Of a stretch of 64,000 bases of DNA, positions 39,726 through 48,800 are shown one piece after another. The stretch's first letter is position 1, and the number at the start of each line of letters is the position of its first letter. This DNA is from DATJGR01 sp963812255 (GTDB lineage Bacteria > Pseudomonadota > Gammaproteobacteria > Pseudomonadales > Azotimanducaceae): positions 107,110-171,109 of the forward strand of contig CAWEUM010000007.1 in the NCBI GenBank assembly GCA_963812255.1, given 5' to 3'. The position numbers and the translations under genes were made by a program. The notes under the pieces are model-generated. The model saw only the letters and a list, made by a program, of their open reading frames with translations. It ran no database searches and had not been told where the DNA came from.

Positions 39726-40725
39726 CCGCCCGCTGTCCGCTGGCGCCTACGGCGTCTTCCCGCCGATCTTCCTCGAGGAGCCGTGTCAAATTGGTGAGAT
39801 CAGGCGGCATCGGCGTGGCGAAATTTAGCATCTCGCCGCTGACAGGGTGCACGAACGCGAGTTCGGCGGCGTGCAACGCCTGGCGCCGAAATGCACGTAT
39901 CGTTGCCAGCAACTCCGCTGAGGGGCGCGGTGGCAAGCGCGCACGTGCACCATAGCGTCGATCACCCACGAGTGGGTGGCCCACCGAAGCCAGGTGCACG
40001 CGTATCTGATGTGTGCGGCCCGTCGCCAGTTCTGCGGCCACCAGACAATGCACGCGGTAGCGCTCGAGCACGCTTACGCGTGTCAACGCGGGCCGTCCCG
40101 CAGACGCGACACGTTGCCGCAGTCGATTGCTCGGGTCGCGACCGATCGGCGCATCGATCGTGCGTCCGCCCGTCAGCACGCCTTCGACCACCGCACGATA
40201 GCGGCGCGATACATCATGCCGCGCCAGTGCGGCAGTCAGCGCACGCAATGCTGGAGTACTCGCTGCCACGATGAGCAACCCGCTGGTGTCCTTGTCCAAT
40301 CGATGCACGATTCCGGCACGCGGCAACGCGGCGAGCGCTGGCCGAATCCGAAGCAATCCGTTGACGAGTGTGTGGTCGGGATTACCGGCGCCAGGATGCA
40401 CGACGACCCCAGGCGGCTTGTCGACGATCAACAGATGTTCATCTTCATAGAGCACATCGAATCGCACCGATTGCGGCAGGTCCCAACGGGCGGACTTCAG
40501 CGCCGGCGCGTCCAACGTCAGCCGTTCGCCGCCGAACACCCGCTGCTTTGCCGGCACAACGCGCCCGTCAAGCGTCAGACTGCCGTCCTTGACCCATGCA
40601 ACCAGTTGCGTTCGCGAAAACTCCGGCAGCAATACGGCGGCAGCCTTATCGACACGCTGGCCGGCCTGATGCGCCTCGATTCGAATCGTTCGACTGATGT
40701 TGCCGAGCTCAGGCGAGGGATTCAT
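39715..40725 (-). CDS. rluD: 23S rRNA pseudouridine synthase RluD
   Basis: The 336-residue protein has an N-terminal S4 RNA-binding domain (about 15-80) and the RluA-family catalytic motif GIVHRLDKDTSGLLIVA, with the catalytic Asp in RLDKDTSG. It also has GRTHQIRVHLASVGHPLVGD. RluD makes pseudouridines in helix 69 of 23S rRNA. The sequence fits RluD better than RluA or RluC because of its length and its place beside pgeF and divergent from bamD. Confidence 0.92.
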   Translation of the reverse strand: MNPSPELGNISRTIRIEAHQAGQRVDKAAAVLLPEFSRTQLVAWVKDGSLTLDGRVVPAKQRVFGGERLTLDAPALKSARWDLPQSVRFDVLYEDEHLLIVDKPPGVVVHPGAGNPDHTLVNGLLRIRPALAALPRAGIVHRLDKDTSGLLIVAASTPALRALTAALARHDVSRRYRAVVEGVLTGGRTIDAPIGRDPSNRLRQRVASAGRPALTRVSVLERYRVHCLVAAELATGRTHQIRVHLASVGHPLVGDRRYGARARLPPRPSAELLATIRAFRRQALHAAELAFVHPVSGEMLNFATPMPPDLTNLTRLLEEDRREDAVGASGQRADER

Positions 40726-40776
40726 TCACATTGAAGTCCGCGTAGACTATCGACGATTTTAACGCTCGGCCCTGAT

Positions 40777-41691
40777 GTGATGACACGAATCGTTTGCCTG
40801 CTCACAGTCTTGACGCTGCTCGGCGGCTGCTGGCCGTTCGGGCATGGCAAGGACGAGGACAACGATCAGAAATCATCCGAACAGATGCTCTATCGCAGTG
40901 CGCAATCGAGCCTGCGCTCAGGTAACTATCGTGATGCGATCACAAAGCTGCAGAAGCTCGAAGCGCGTTTTCCGTTCGGCCGTTATGCCGAACAGGCGCA
41001 ACTCGAGTTGATCTATGCAAACTTCATGTCGTATCAACCCGAGGCGGCGCGCAGCGCTGCGGATCGATTCATTCGGCTGCATCCACAGCATCCGAATGTC
41101 GACTACGCGTACTACATCAAGGGGCTTGCGGAGTTCAACAAAGACCGCGGGCTGCTCGACCGTTTCTCCGCGACCGACATCAGCAAACGTGATCCAACCT
41201 CCATCCGGCAAGCGTACCTCGACTTCTCCGAATTTCTCGAGAAGCACCCGGAAAGCGAATATGCGGCCGACGCGCGACAACGCATGGTGTACCTCGTGAA
41301 CGTGCTGGCGAAATACGAAATCAACGTGGCGCGGTTCTACATGCGACGCGGCGCATATGTAGCGGCGGCGAACCGGGCGCGTAACGTGGTCGAGCATTAC
41401 TCGCAATCCCAGTCGGTGGATGATGGACTGGCGATTCTCATCGAAGCCGACTGGCGCCTCGGTCTGCCCAACGCCGCCAACGATGCGTTGCGGGTGCTCG
41501 CAGCGAATGATCCCCACTACCCCGCATTCGACAAGCAAGGCCGCTTCGTCTTCCGCCAGCAAAGTTTCGACCGCGATCGATCCTGGCTCAACATGATGAC
41601 CTTTGGTCTCGTCGATCGCCCTACCGTGCCCCCACCCATCACGATCGATGCGTCCTCCGCTGCGCAGAGTCCCGTCAGCTCACCCAATTAA
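40777..41691 (+). CDS. bamD: Outer membrane assembly lipoprotein BamD
   Basis: The 304-residue lipoprotein of the BAM complex works with BamA in inserting beta-barrel proteins. The signal peptide ends in a lipobox (TLLGGC, Cys18). Five TPR repeats follow, with QMLYRSAQSSLRSGNYRDAI and FPFGRYAEQAQLELIYANF in the first two. The start is GTG 40777 or ATG 40780. It is divergent from rluD-pgeF, the common gammaproteobacterial order. The C-terminus is extended by about 40 residues relative to E. coli BamD. Confidence 0.94.
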   Translation: MMTRIVCLLTVLTLLGGCWPFGHGKDEDNDQKSSEQMLYRSAQSSLRSGNYRDAITKLQKLEARFPFGRYAEQAQLELIYANFMSYQPEAARSAADRFIRLHPQHPNVDYAYYIKGLAEFNKDRGLLDRFSATDISKRDPTSIRQAYLDFSEFLEKHPESEYAADARQRMVYLVNVLAKYEINVARFYMRRGAYVAAANRARNVVEHYSQSQSVDDGLAILIEADWRLGLPNAANDALRVLAANDPHYPAFDKQGRFVFRQQSFDRDRSWLNMMTFGLVDRPTVPPPITIDASSAAQSPVSSPN

Positions 41692-41701
41692 GTCCTCTTA
41701 C

Positions 41702-43333
41702 ATGACTGCGTTTGCAGAAGACATCGTCGCGGAGATCGAGCAGCGACGCTTCGAGCTCAGTGTCAACCTGCTGAAGGTCTACAACTACTATCGGGTCTTC
41801 GTCGGTCTCGCGCTGTTGGCAATGTTTCTGCAGCACTACACCGAAACGCGACTCGGTCGGCTGCACCCCGAAACCTTTCTGTGGATCACCCTGAGCTACG
41901 TAGGACTCAACCTGCTCAGCGCCGTGAGCACCCAAATGCTGCCGGCGCGGTTGTTTCGACGCCAGCTCGCAGCCGCCGCGTTCGTGCTGTTCGATATCGC
42001 GGCCTTGACCTGGTTGATGTACCTGTCGGGTGGGGTTGGCAGTGGGCTGGGCGTGGTGATCCTCGTCGCGGTCGCGGCCGGATCGGTTCTCGTAACCGGC
42101 CGCGTCAGCGCGTTCATCGCGGCAGTCGCGACGATCGTCGTGCTGTATGAAGAGTTCTACGTGTCACTCGTGCCGCCGGACTACCGCAGCGACTACTTTC
42201 AGGCCGGCGTGCTCGGTGCGATCTATTTTGCGACTTCGTTTGCAATCCAGACGTTATCGGCGCGTTTGCGTCGCACCGAGCTCACGTCGATGTCCAGAGC
42301 CGCCGAGGTGGCTGACCTCGAACGCGTCAATCGTTCCATCATTCAGCGCATGCGCACCGGCATCATCGTTGTCGACAGCGAAGATCGTCCGCGTGTGCTG
42401 AATCAGTCGGCACGTTCGTTGCTCGGTCTCGCTGCGCATGAGGAATCGGCACCGGCGCTGCCAGAACCGTTGCTGGAGAGACTCCACGGATGGCGCGCCG
42501 ACACACGTGAACGGACTGGCCCGTTCGCGATCGCACCAACCACGCCGGAAATCCGCGCCAACTTCAGTGCCGTGCGCGCCGAGCGTCCTGAAGCAGACGT
42601 CATCGTGTTTCTCGAAGATACCGTCGAGATTCAGCAGCAGGCACAGCAACTCAAGCTCGCAGCGCTGGGCCGATTGTCGGCGAGCATCGCGCATGAGATC
42701 CGCAACCCACTTGGCGCGATCAGCCACGCGGGGCAACTGCTGAGCGAGTCGCGCAATCTCGACAAAGGCGACACGCGGTTGACCGATATCATCAACATCC
42801 AGTCTCGCCGGATGAATGGTGTCATCGAGAATGTGCTGGAACTGTCACGGCGTAAACCACCTTCACCGACTAGACTGAATCTGCTGGCGTGGGTCACCGA
42901 CTTCGTGAAAGAGTTTTGCGAGTCGATGCCCGATGCAGCGGAAATTCGAGTCGCCGTACAGCCCGAAACTACTGAGGTGCGCGTCGATCCGAGCCAACTG
43001 AATCAAGCGGTCACGAACCTGGCCGTCAACGGCCTGCGCTACAGCAAGGAACAAACCGGCCATGCGAGGCTGACAATCGAAGGCGGCATCGATGCAACAA
43101 CGGATCGCGCGTATTTGAACGTGATCGACGACGGCCCTGGCGTCTCCGGCGAACAGGTGAACCATCTCTTCGAGCCGTTCTTCACGACGGAGAGAACAGG
43201 CACCGGCCTGGGCCTCTACATCACACGCGAATTATGCGAAGCGAACCAGGCACGTGTGACGTACACGCGCGATCCTCGCGGCGGTAGCTGCTTCCGCATC
43301 ACCTTCGCCCACCCGGATCGAATCACTGCGTAG
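41702..43333 (+). CDS. pilS: Type IV pilus two-component sensor kinase PilS
   Basis: The 543-residue inner-membrane histidine kinase has about six membrane helices (residues 27-185), then a PAS-like domain (about 205-300) and a HisKA domain with the phosphorylated His in SIAHEIRNPLGAISH. The ATPase part has NLAVNGLRYSKEQ (N box), VIDDGPGVSG, and TGTGLGLYITRELCE. In Pseudomonas PilS controls PilR and hence pilin transcription. It starts at ATG 41702 and is followed by pilR after 24 bases, the usual pair. Confidence 0.92.
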   Translation: MTAFAEDIVAEIEQRRFELSVNLLKVYNYYRVFVGLALLAMFLQHYTETRLGRLHPETFLWITLSYVGLNLLSAVSTQMLPARLFRRQLAAAAFVLFDIAALTWLMYLSGGVGSGLGVVILVAVAAGSVLVTGRVSAFIAAVATIVVLYEEFYVSLVPPDYRSDYFQAGVLGAIYFATSFAIQTLSARLRRTELTSMSRAAEVADLERVNRSIIQRMRTGIIVVDSEDRPRVLNQSARSLLGLAAHEESAPALPEPLLERLHGWRADTRERTGPFAIAPTTPEIRANFSAVRAERPEADVIVFLEDTVEIQQQAQQLKLAALGRLSASIAHEIRNPLGAISHAGQLLSESRNLDKGDTRLTDIINIQSRRMNGVIENVLELSRRKPPSPTRLNLLAWVTDFVKEFCESMPDAAEIRVAVQPETTEVRVDPSQLNQAVTNLAVNGLRYSKEQTGHARLTIEGGIDATTDRAYLNVIDDGPGVSGEQVNHLFEPFFTTERTGTGLGLYITRELCEANQARVTYTRDPRGGSCFRITFAHPDRITA

Positions 43334-43357
43334 ATGCTGAGTATCTGAGGACCATTG

Positions 43358-44743
43358 ATGACCAAGCGCGCACTCATCGTCGACGACGAACCGGACATCC
43401 GTGAACTGCTCGAGATCACGCTCGGTCGTATGGATATCGAGACCAAAGCGGCCAAGGATGTGCGGGGTGCGACCGAACTGCTCGCATCGCAGCAGTTCGA
43501 TTTGTGTCTGACGGACATGCATTTGCCGGACGGCGACGGCATCGAACTGGTTCGCCAGATCAATACCAATCATCCTGGCTTGCCGGTCGCAGTGATTACC
43601 GCTTACGGCAACATGGACACGGCCATTACCGCGTTGAAGGCGGGGGCGTTCGATTTCGTCCAAAAACCCGTCGATCTGGATCAACTGCGCGCGCTGGTCG
43701 ACACCGCTCTCAAACTGTCCGGGCTCGACACGCCGCCGGAGACCACGATTCGACTGACCGGGCGCTCGCCGGCGATGCAGCGTTTGCGCGATCAGATCAC
43801 GCGCCTGGCGCGCAGCCAGGCGCCGATCTATGTCAGCGGCGAGAGCGGTAGTGGCAAAGAACTCGCGGCGCGGTTGATACACGAGCAGGGACCACGCGCC
43901 GATGCGCCGTTCGTACCGGTGAACTGCGGAGCCATTCCATCCGAACTGATGGAAAGTGAATTCTTCGGCCACAAAAAAGGGAGTTTCACCGGTGCGGTCG
44001 CCGACAAGGAAGGCCTGTTCCAGGCCGCCAGCGGCGGCACGCTGTTTCTGGACGAGGTCGCAGATCTGCCGTTGCCGATGCAGGTGAAGCTGCTGCGCGC
44101 AATTCAGGAGAAGATGGTGCGTCCCGTCGGCAGCCAGCAGGAATCGACGATCGACGTGCGCATACTGTGCGCGACCCACAAGGATCTCGCCGGTGAGGTG
44201 GAAGCACAAAGGTTCCGGCAGGATCTGTACTATCGCCTGAACGTGATCGAGCTCGCAGTGCCGAGCCTGCGCGAACGCACCGGCGACATTCCGTTGCTCG
44301 CCACCGAGATTCTCGCGCGCCTGGCGGAGGAGTACGGCACGCCAGCACCGCAGATTACCGACGATGCCGTTGAGGCGCTTACCACGTACGCGTTTCCCGG
44401 CAATGTGCGTGAGCTCGAAAACGTCCTCGAGCGCGCGTTCACACTGTGCGAAAAGAACTCCATCCGCGCCGGTGACCTAAATCTATCGGCCGCACGCCAT
44501 GCCTCGGCGCCGACGGTTCAGGCCGCTCCACGCGAGTCCCCCCCCAGTGTCGCGCCGGCCACCGACGAAAGCGTTCACCTGCCGCCGGGAGAATCACTGG
44601 AGGATTTTCTCGAAAAGATCGAGCGTCGCGTGATCACGGACGCGCTCGAGGCCACTCGCTGGAACAAGACCGCCGCCGCGAAGAATCTCGGCATTACATT
44701 TCGTGCGCTACGCTATCGGCTGAAGAAGCTCGGTCTCGAATAG
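43358..44743 (+). CDS. pilR: Type IV pilus sigma-54-dependent response regulator PilR
   Basis: The 461-residue NtrC-class activator has a receiver domain (about 1-120) with the phosphoacceptor Asp in LCLTDMHLPDGDGIEL and the lysine in FVQKPVDLDQLRA. The AAA+ domain has YVSGESGSGKELAARLIHE (Walker A), the sigma-54 contact loop GSFTGA, and GGTLFLDEVADLPLPMQ (Walker B). A Fis-type helix-turn-helix ends the protein (TAAAKNLGITFRALRYRLKK). It activates sigma-54 promoters, in Pseudomonas that of pilA. I start at ATG 43358, three bases after an alternative TTG. Confidence 0.94.
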   Translation: MTKRALIVDDEPDIRELLEITLGRMDIETKAAKDVRGATELLASQQFDLCLTDMHLPDGDGIELVRQINTNHPGLPVAVITAYGNMDTAITALKAGAFDFVQKPVDLDQLRALVDTALKLSGLDTPPETTIRLTGRSPAMQRLRDQITRLARSQAPIYVSGESGSGKELAARLIHEQGPRADAPFVPVNCGAIPSELMESEFFGHKKGSFTGAVADKEGLFQAASGGTLFLDEVADLPLPMQVKLLRAIQEKMVRPVGSQQESTIDVRILCATHKDLAGEVEAQRFRQDLYYRLNVIELAVPSLRERTGDIPLLATEILARLAEEYGTPAPQITDDAVEALTTYAFPGNVRELENVLERAFTLCEKNSIRAGDLNLSAARHASAPTVQAAPRESPPSVAPATDESVHLPPGESLEDFLEKIERRVITDALEATRWNKTAAAKNLGITFRALRYRLKKLGLE

Positions 44744-44821
44744 ATACGCGCGGCCCAGTAGTGATGGCGTACGCAGTCTGCCGCCAATCTCGCCTGGATG
44801 CGCCATCGGCGCCGTGGCGCA

Positions 44822-45397
44822 ATGCGCCCCATGCGCAAGTCGTTGGCGTTTACCGTTCCGGAGCTGCTCGTCGCGCTGGCGGTGGTCGGTGTCATGACGG
44901 GGTTCGCGATACCGGCATTTCAAGGATTCGTCGAACGCAATCGCTCTGCGGTTGCAATGAATCAATTGCTCGGTGCGCTGCAGAGCGCGCGCTACGCCGC
45001 CGTCAGCCTGCGCACACCCGTCACGTTGTGCCCCAGCGCCACTGCCACCACGTGTGGCATGCGCGATACCTGGCACCAGGGCGCGCTGATCTTTGCAGAT
45101 GGCAATGCCGACGGGCATCGCGACGCGAACGAACAGGTGCTGCGGTGGCTACCGGGGTTCGACTCGGGCGCGCGGATCTACTGGCGCTCGTTTCGCAATC
45201 GAAGCTATCTGCTGATGCGTCCCTCCGGACTCACCGACTGGCAGAACGGCCATCTGCTGTATTGCCCACCGGACCGCGATCCGCGCTTCGCACGGGAGGT
45301 GATCATCAACGCCCAAGCCAGGCCACGCGCGGCGCCGGACACGAATCACGACGGGATCCCTGAAGACGCGAGCGGGCAGCCCGTGAGCTGCCCGTGA
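44822..45397 (+). CDS. Prepilin-like protein of FimT/GspH type
   Basis: The protein (191 residues from ATG 44822, or 188 from ATG 44831) carries a class III prepilin signal, LAFTVPELLVALAVVGVMTG, with Phe+1 and Glu+5. The residue before the cleavage site is Ala instead of the usual Gly. The following part matches GspH/FimT minor pilins (QSARYAAVSLRTPVTLCPS, then a GALIFADGNADGHRDANEQV-like loop and a disulfide-capable C-terminus). It follows pilR by 78 bases and is convergent with the minor pilin operon. It would be a second FimT/FimU-type pilin beside that at 54548-55117. Confidence 0.8.
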   Translation: MRPMRKSLAFTVPELLVALAVVGVMTGFAIPAFQGFVERNRSAVAMNQLLGALQSARYAAVSLRTPVTLCPSATATTCGMRDTWHQGALIFADGNADGHRDANEQVLRWLPGFDSGARIYWRSFRNRSYLLMRPSGLTDWQNGHLLYCPPDRDPRFAREVIINAQARPRAAPDTNHDGIPEDASGQPVSCP

Positions 45398-45416
45398 TCG
45401 AAACACATGTAGTGCC

Positions 45417-45791
45417 TCAGTACTCCTCGGGCTTGACGCCAGGCGGAAGTTCCCGCACTTCGATCACCTCGCGTCGACCAGAAGTTAGATAGCGTCGGAC
45501 CAGAATCTCCACGTTGATGCCGGACTCGATCATCGTGAAGGCACCATAGCTGCCGCCCAGCGAGACGTTCGCGTCGGGCGCAACGTCGTAGGAAACACCT
45601 CCAACGACCATCTTGTTCGCCGCGAAGTCGGTGGATTGCACGGTACCCTGGCGCGATTCGATTCGGAACTCACCGTCGTCCGCCCCAGCAAACGGTGCCA
45701 TCAACAGCACCGCGACCAGCGCAAGACCCCGCACGAACTCCCTCCGAAATCGCAAGGTTCCAAACCGAATTTGCCTGGATACGGGCTTCAT
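45417..45791 (-). CDS. PilY2-like small exported protein
   Basis: The 124-residue protein starts at ATG 45791 behind GAGGAG. It has a signal peptide (FVRGLALVAVLLMAPFAGADD) and a small beta-rich mature part (TVQSTDFAANKMVVGGVSYD, then VAPDANVSLGG) without cysteines. In Pseudomonas the gene after pilY1 is pilY2, a similarly small exported protein of unknown mechanism needed for full pilus assembly. The match rests on position, size and a faint similarity. It is the last gene of the minor pilin operon, 10 bases after pilY1. Confidence 0.6.
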   Translation of the reverse strand: MKPVSRQIRFGTLRFRREFVRGLALVAVLLMAPFAGADDGEFRIESRQGTVQSTDFAANKMVVGGVSYDVAPDANVSLGGSYGAFTMIESGINVEILVRRYLTSGRREVIEVRELPPGVKPEEY

Positions 45792-45801
45792 GAACATCTC
45801 C

Positions 45802-48800
45802 TCAATTCGCGTCATCGAGTTCGCGCCACGACAGGCGACCTGTCTTCGCATCTTCCGGACCTGCGACCCGGATCGTGATCTGTTGGTCACCACCCGACAG
45901 GAACAGGAAGTCAGCGTCGCCGGTGCCCAGTAGCAGGGACGGATCGACCAACTGGCCGTTCAAGTCATCGGTGCTGAACAGGATCCCCGCCGCGTACTGC
46001 ACACCGCCGACGGTGATAAAGTCATTGCTGTCGATGACCCCGTCGTTGTTCAGGTCGAGAATCGCGCGTTTCGGATTGCCACCGGTCACAGCGTCGATCG
46101 GGAACGTCGAACCCGGTGGCGACCGTAGACAAGTGTTGGCATCCCGCGGCACCACGGTGGTGATCAGTAACTCGCTGCCACGCGGTACGAACCGGCGAAT
46201 CGCGCGCTCACCCGGGAACTGTGCGGCCGGAGGCGCCACGCCGGAGGTATCCGGATTCGGGTTGCCCTGCAACGTCAGCGTCGGGCGTGGGATCGCCAGA
46301 TCGAAGTACCAGCCATACACGCCCGGTGTTGCTCCGTTGTCGACGGCATAATTCACCGGATTGGCGGACACGATCCGCAGCTTATCGAAGTTCGCGTTGG
46401 TTTCATCCACGACGTTGGTGACCACCTGCTGCACCAGCCGCGTCGCCTTCGCATTACTGTTGGCGGTAGGCGGCGCGATCTCACCCCGATCCCAGATGCC
46501 ATACATCGACTGGATCTCCGTCGAGACACCATCCGTTTCGGTAACGTAACTGCCGGTACCGAAAATAATGATGAAGCCGGGCTGCGTCGGATGTTTGATA
46601 ACATACGGTTGCGTCGTAATCGGCTGCCGTGTGGTGACCGCACCCTGTGTATACGTTGCCTGGAACAGCTTGGTCGCCTTCCACTGGGTGGGATCGGGAT
46701 TCGATATATCGAATCGATACAGGTTGCCGAATAGGTCGCCGGCATAGGCAATGTCCGCCGTACCGTTCAGATCGACGTCGATGATCGCTGGCGTGCCCAG
46801 GCCATTGGGCAGGCCCGCCTGCACGTCCGGCGCGGACTTGACCCCCTCGCCGGTATCGATCTTCGTGAAATCGCCCGCCTGCCAGCCGTCGAGGCCGTTC
46901 TCAAGCGGCAGCACGAACAGTTTCGCGATACCGGCTGTGCTGTTGTAGCCGTTGCCGAACACCGCAGCCCACTTCTTCTGCGGCGGCGTAGCACCGTCGC
47001 TCGCATTGGTCATGACGATCTGCGCCGCACTGTAGGTGTAGCCGAGGTCTTTGACCGGCAGTCCGTCCTTATCGACCACTGCCCCGACAGCGCCGCCGAG
47101 TGGCGTGCCAGTACTATCGACCGGATACGTGTCGTCCGCGTCGGTGAACTCCCACAGCACCGCATTGCTGGCAGCTGCTTCGCTCGCGTAGTCGGTAGTG
47201 GGATCCGACACGTTGAGTGCGAAGTACCCCTTACCACCACCTCCGAGTCCACCGACGAGCGTGGTCAACCACTGTTTGTTGATCGCACCAATGCGCGGCG
47301 GCATGTACACGTCTTCCACAGTCGGCGTGATGTCGACAAAAAAGCGATGCTGGTACGTCAACAACGTCAACTGGTCGAGCACATTCTGGAAGCGCTGCGA
47401 ACCGTCGATCAGCTTGTTCGGCACGTAGCCCATACGCTCGGTTCCGCTGACGGCATTGAATCCGTGCATGATGCCGTCGTTGGCCGCGATATAGACGAGC
47501 GGTTCGCGGCTGGCCGAGGCATCTTTGAATGCCGAGTAGAGATCGGTCGTCGGGTACGGCGACTGGTCGCGGCGGATTGCGCGCGGTGCACCGACGAACT
47601 GCGGTGCCGAATGAACGATGTCGCCGAGCAGACCTTCGACCTGCGGCCGCGCCCGAAATACACCGTTGGGCTCTTCTAGACTGCGGTCACCGCGAACGTA
47701 ATTGACCTCGTTCGCATTCATCACGAGCCGTTGATTGGCATTGAGATTCGCATAGCGAAACGGAATGCCGGTATCGTTGACACGGTCAAAGGTAACGATC
47801 ACCCGGTTCGTCGACGATACGCCGTCGAGTTGCGGCGCGGCGCGCCAGATCGGATTGGCCTCATCGACGATACCCGTGGAGGCATCGACGTCCAGCGCAC
47901 GCAAGTCACCGGTGTTGTATTTCAGATTGAAGAAGCCACGGTACTCGACGGTCTGTTCGCGCAGCGCAGTCGAGTTGAAGGCCACCGCGCTCACTGACAC
48001 CGAACCATTCGAGAAGTCCCGGAATGCACTCTGCAGCGCACTCGACAACAGCACCGGGTTGTTCGCCTTCAGCGACTCGCCTCGACCGTTAATTGCCGCG
48101 TGCAGCATGTCGTCAATTTTCGCCTGGCCGTCGTTGAACGGATTGCCCCACGCGAACGGCGTTGCATACGGCAGCGGCTCGACACTGGCCGGGTCGATCA
48201 GTCCCTCGAGACCGAACCCGATCGTATATGTCGTCATGTGCTGATGCATCGTCTCGCCGGCATTGCCGAATGCCGACGGATCGGCGCCGGCCGTGTCGCG
48301 TGCGGTTGTCGGCACGCCGTCGAGCAAGCTCGTGTGCAGATCGCGCTCGTAGTAGTACATCGCGACATCCGCCAGCGTGCCGGAGATCGAGTCGGCGAAT
48401 TTACCGCCGTCGAACGCCGTGTTGTTGTCGCCGTCGTTGTTGCGCGCCGCGTTACCGTTGTTGCTGGTACTGAACGATCCGTTCCAGGTGCCGTCGGAGA
48501 ACAGCAACGCAAAGTTGTTCTGGCACTGCCCTTCAGGCGAAGGCAGTACCGGGCAGCGCGGATCTCCAGGCGACGTGTTGGGACTGCCGAACGAGCCGCC
48601 GCTGCGGCATTCGAAATATTTTCCCGCTTTGTCCAATGCGCCGCGCAGCGGCGTGCCGTTGTTCGAGCTGATCTCGTAAATCTGGTCCATCATCGCCCGC
48701 TTGTTGCCGACCTGATAGGACGAATTCATCGACGAGATCGGCGTGCGTTCGTTCGAGTTGTTCAACACGACGTAACCGACCCGAATACCCGACACGTCGG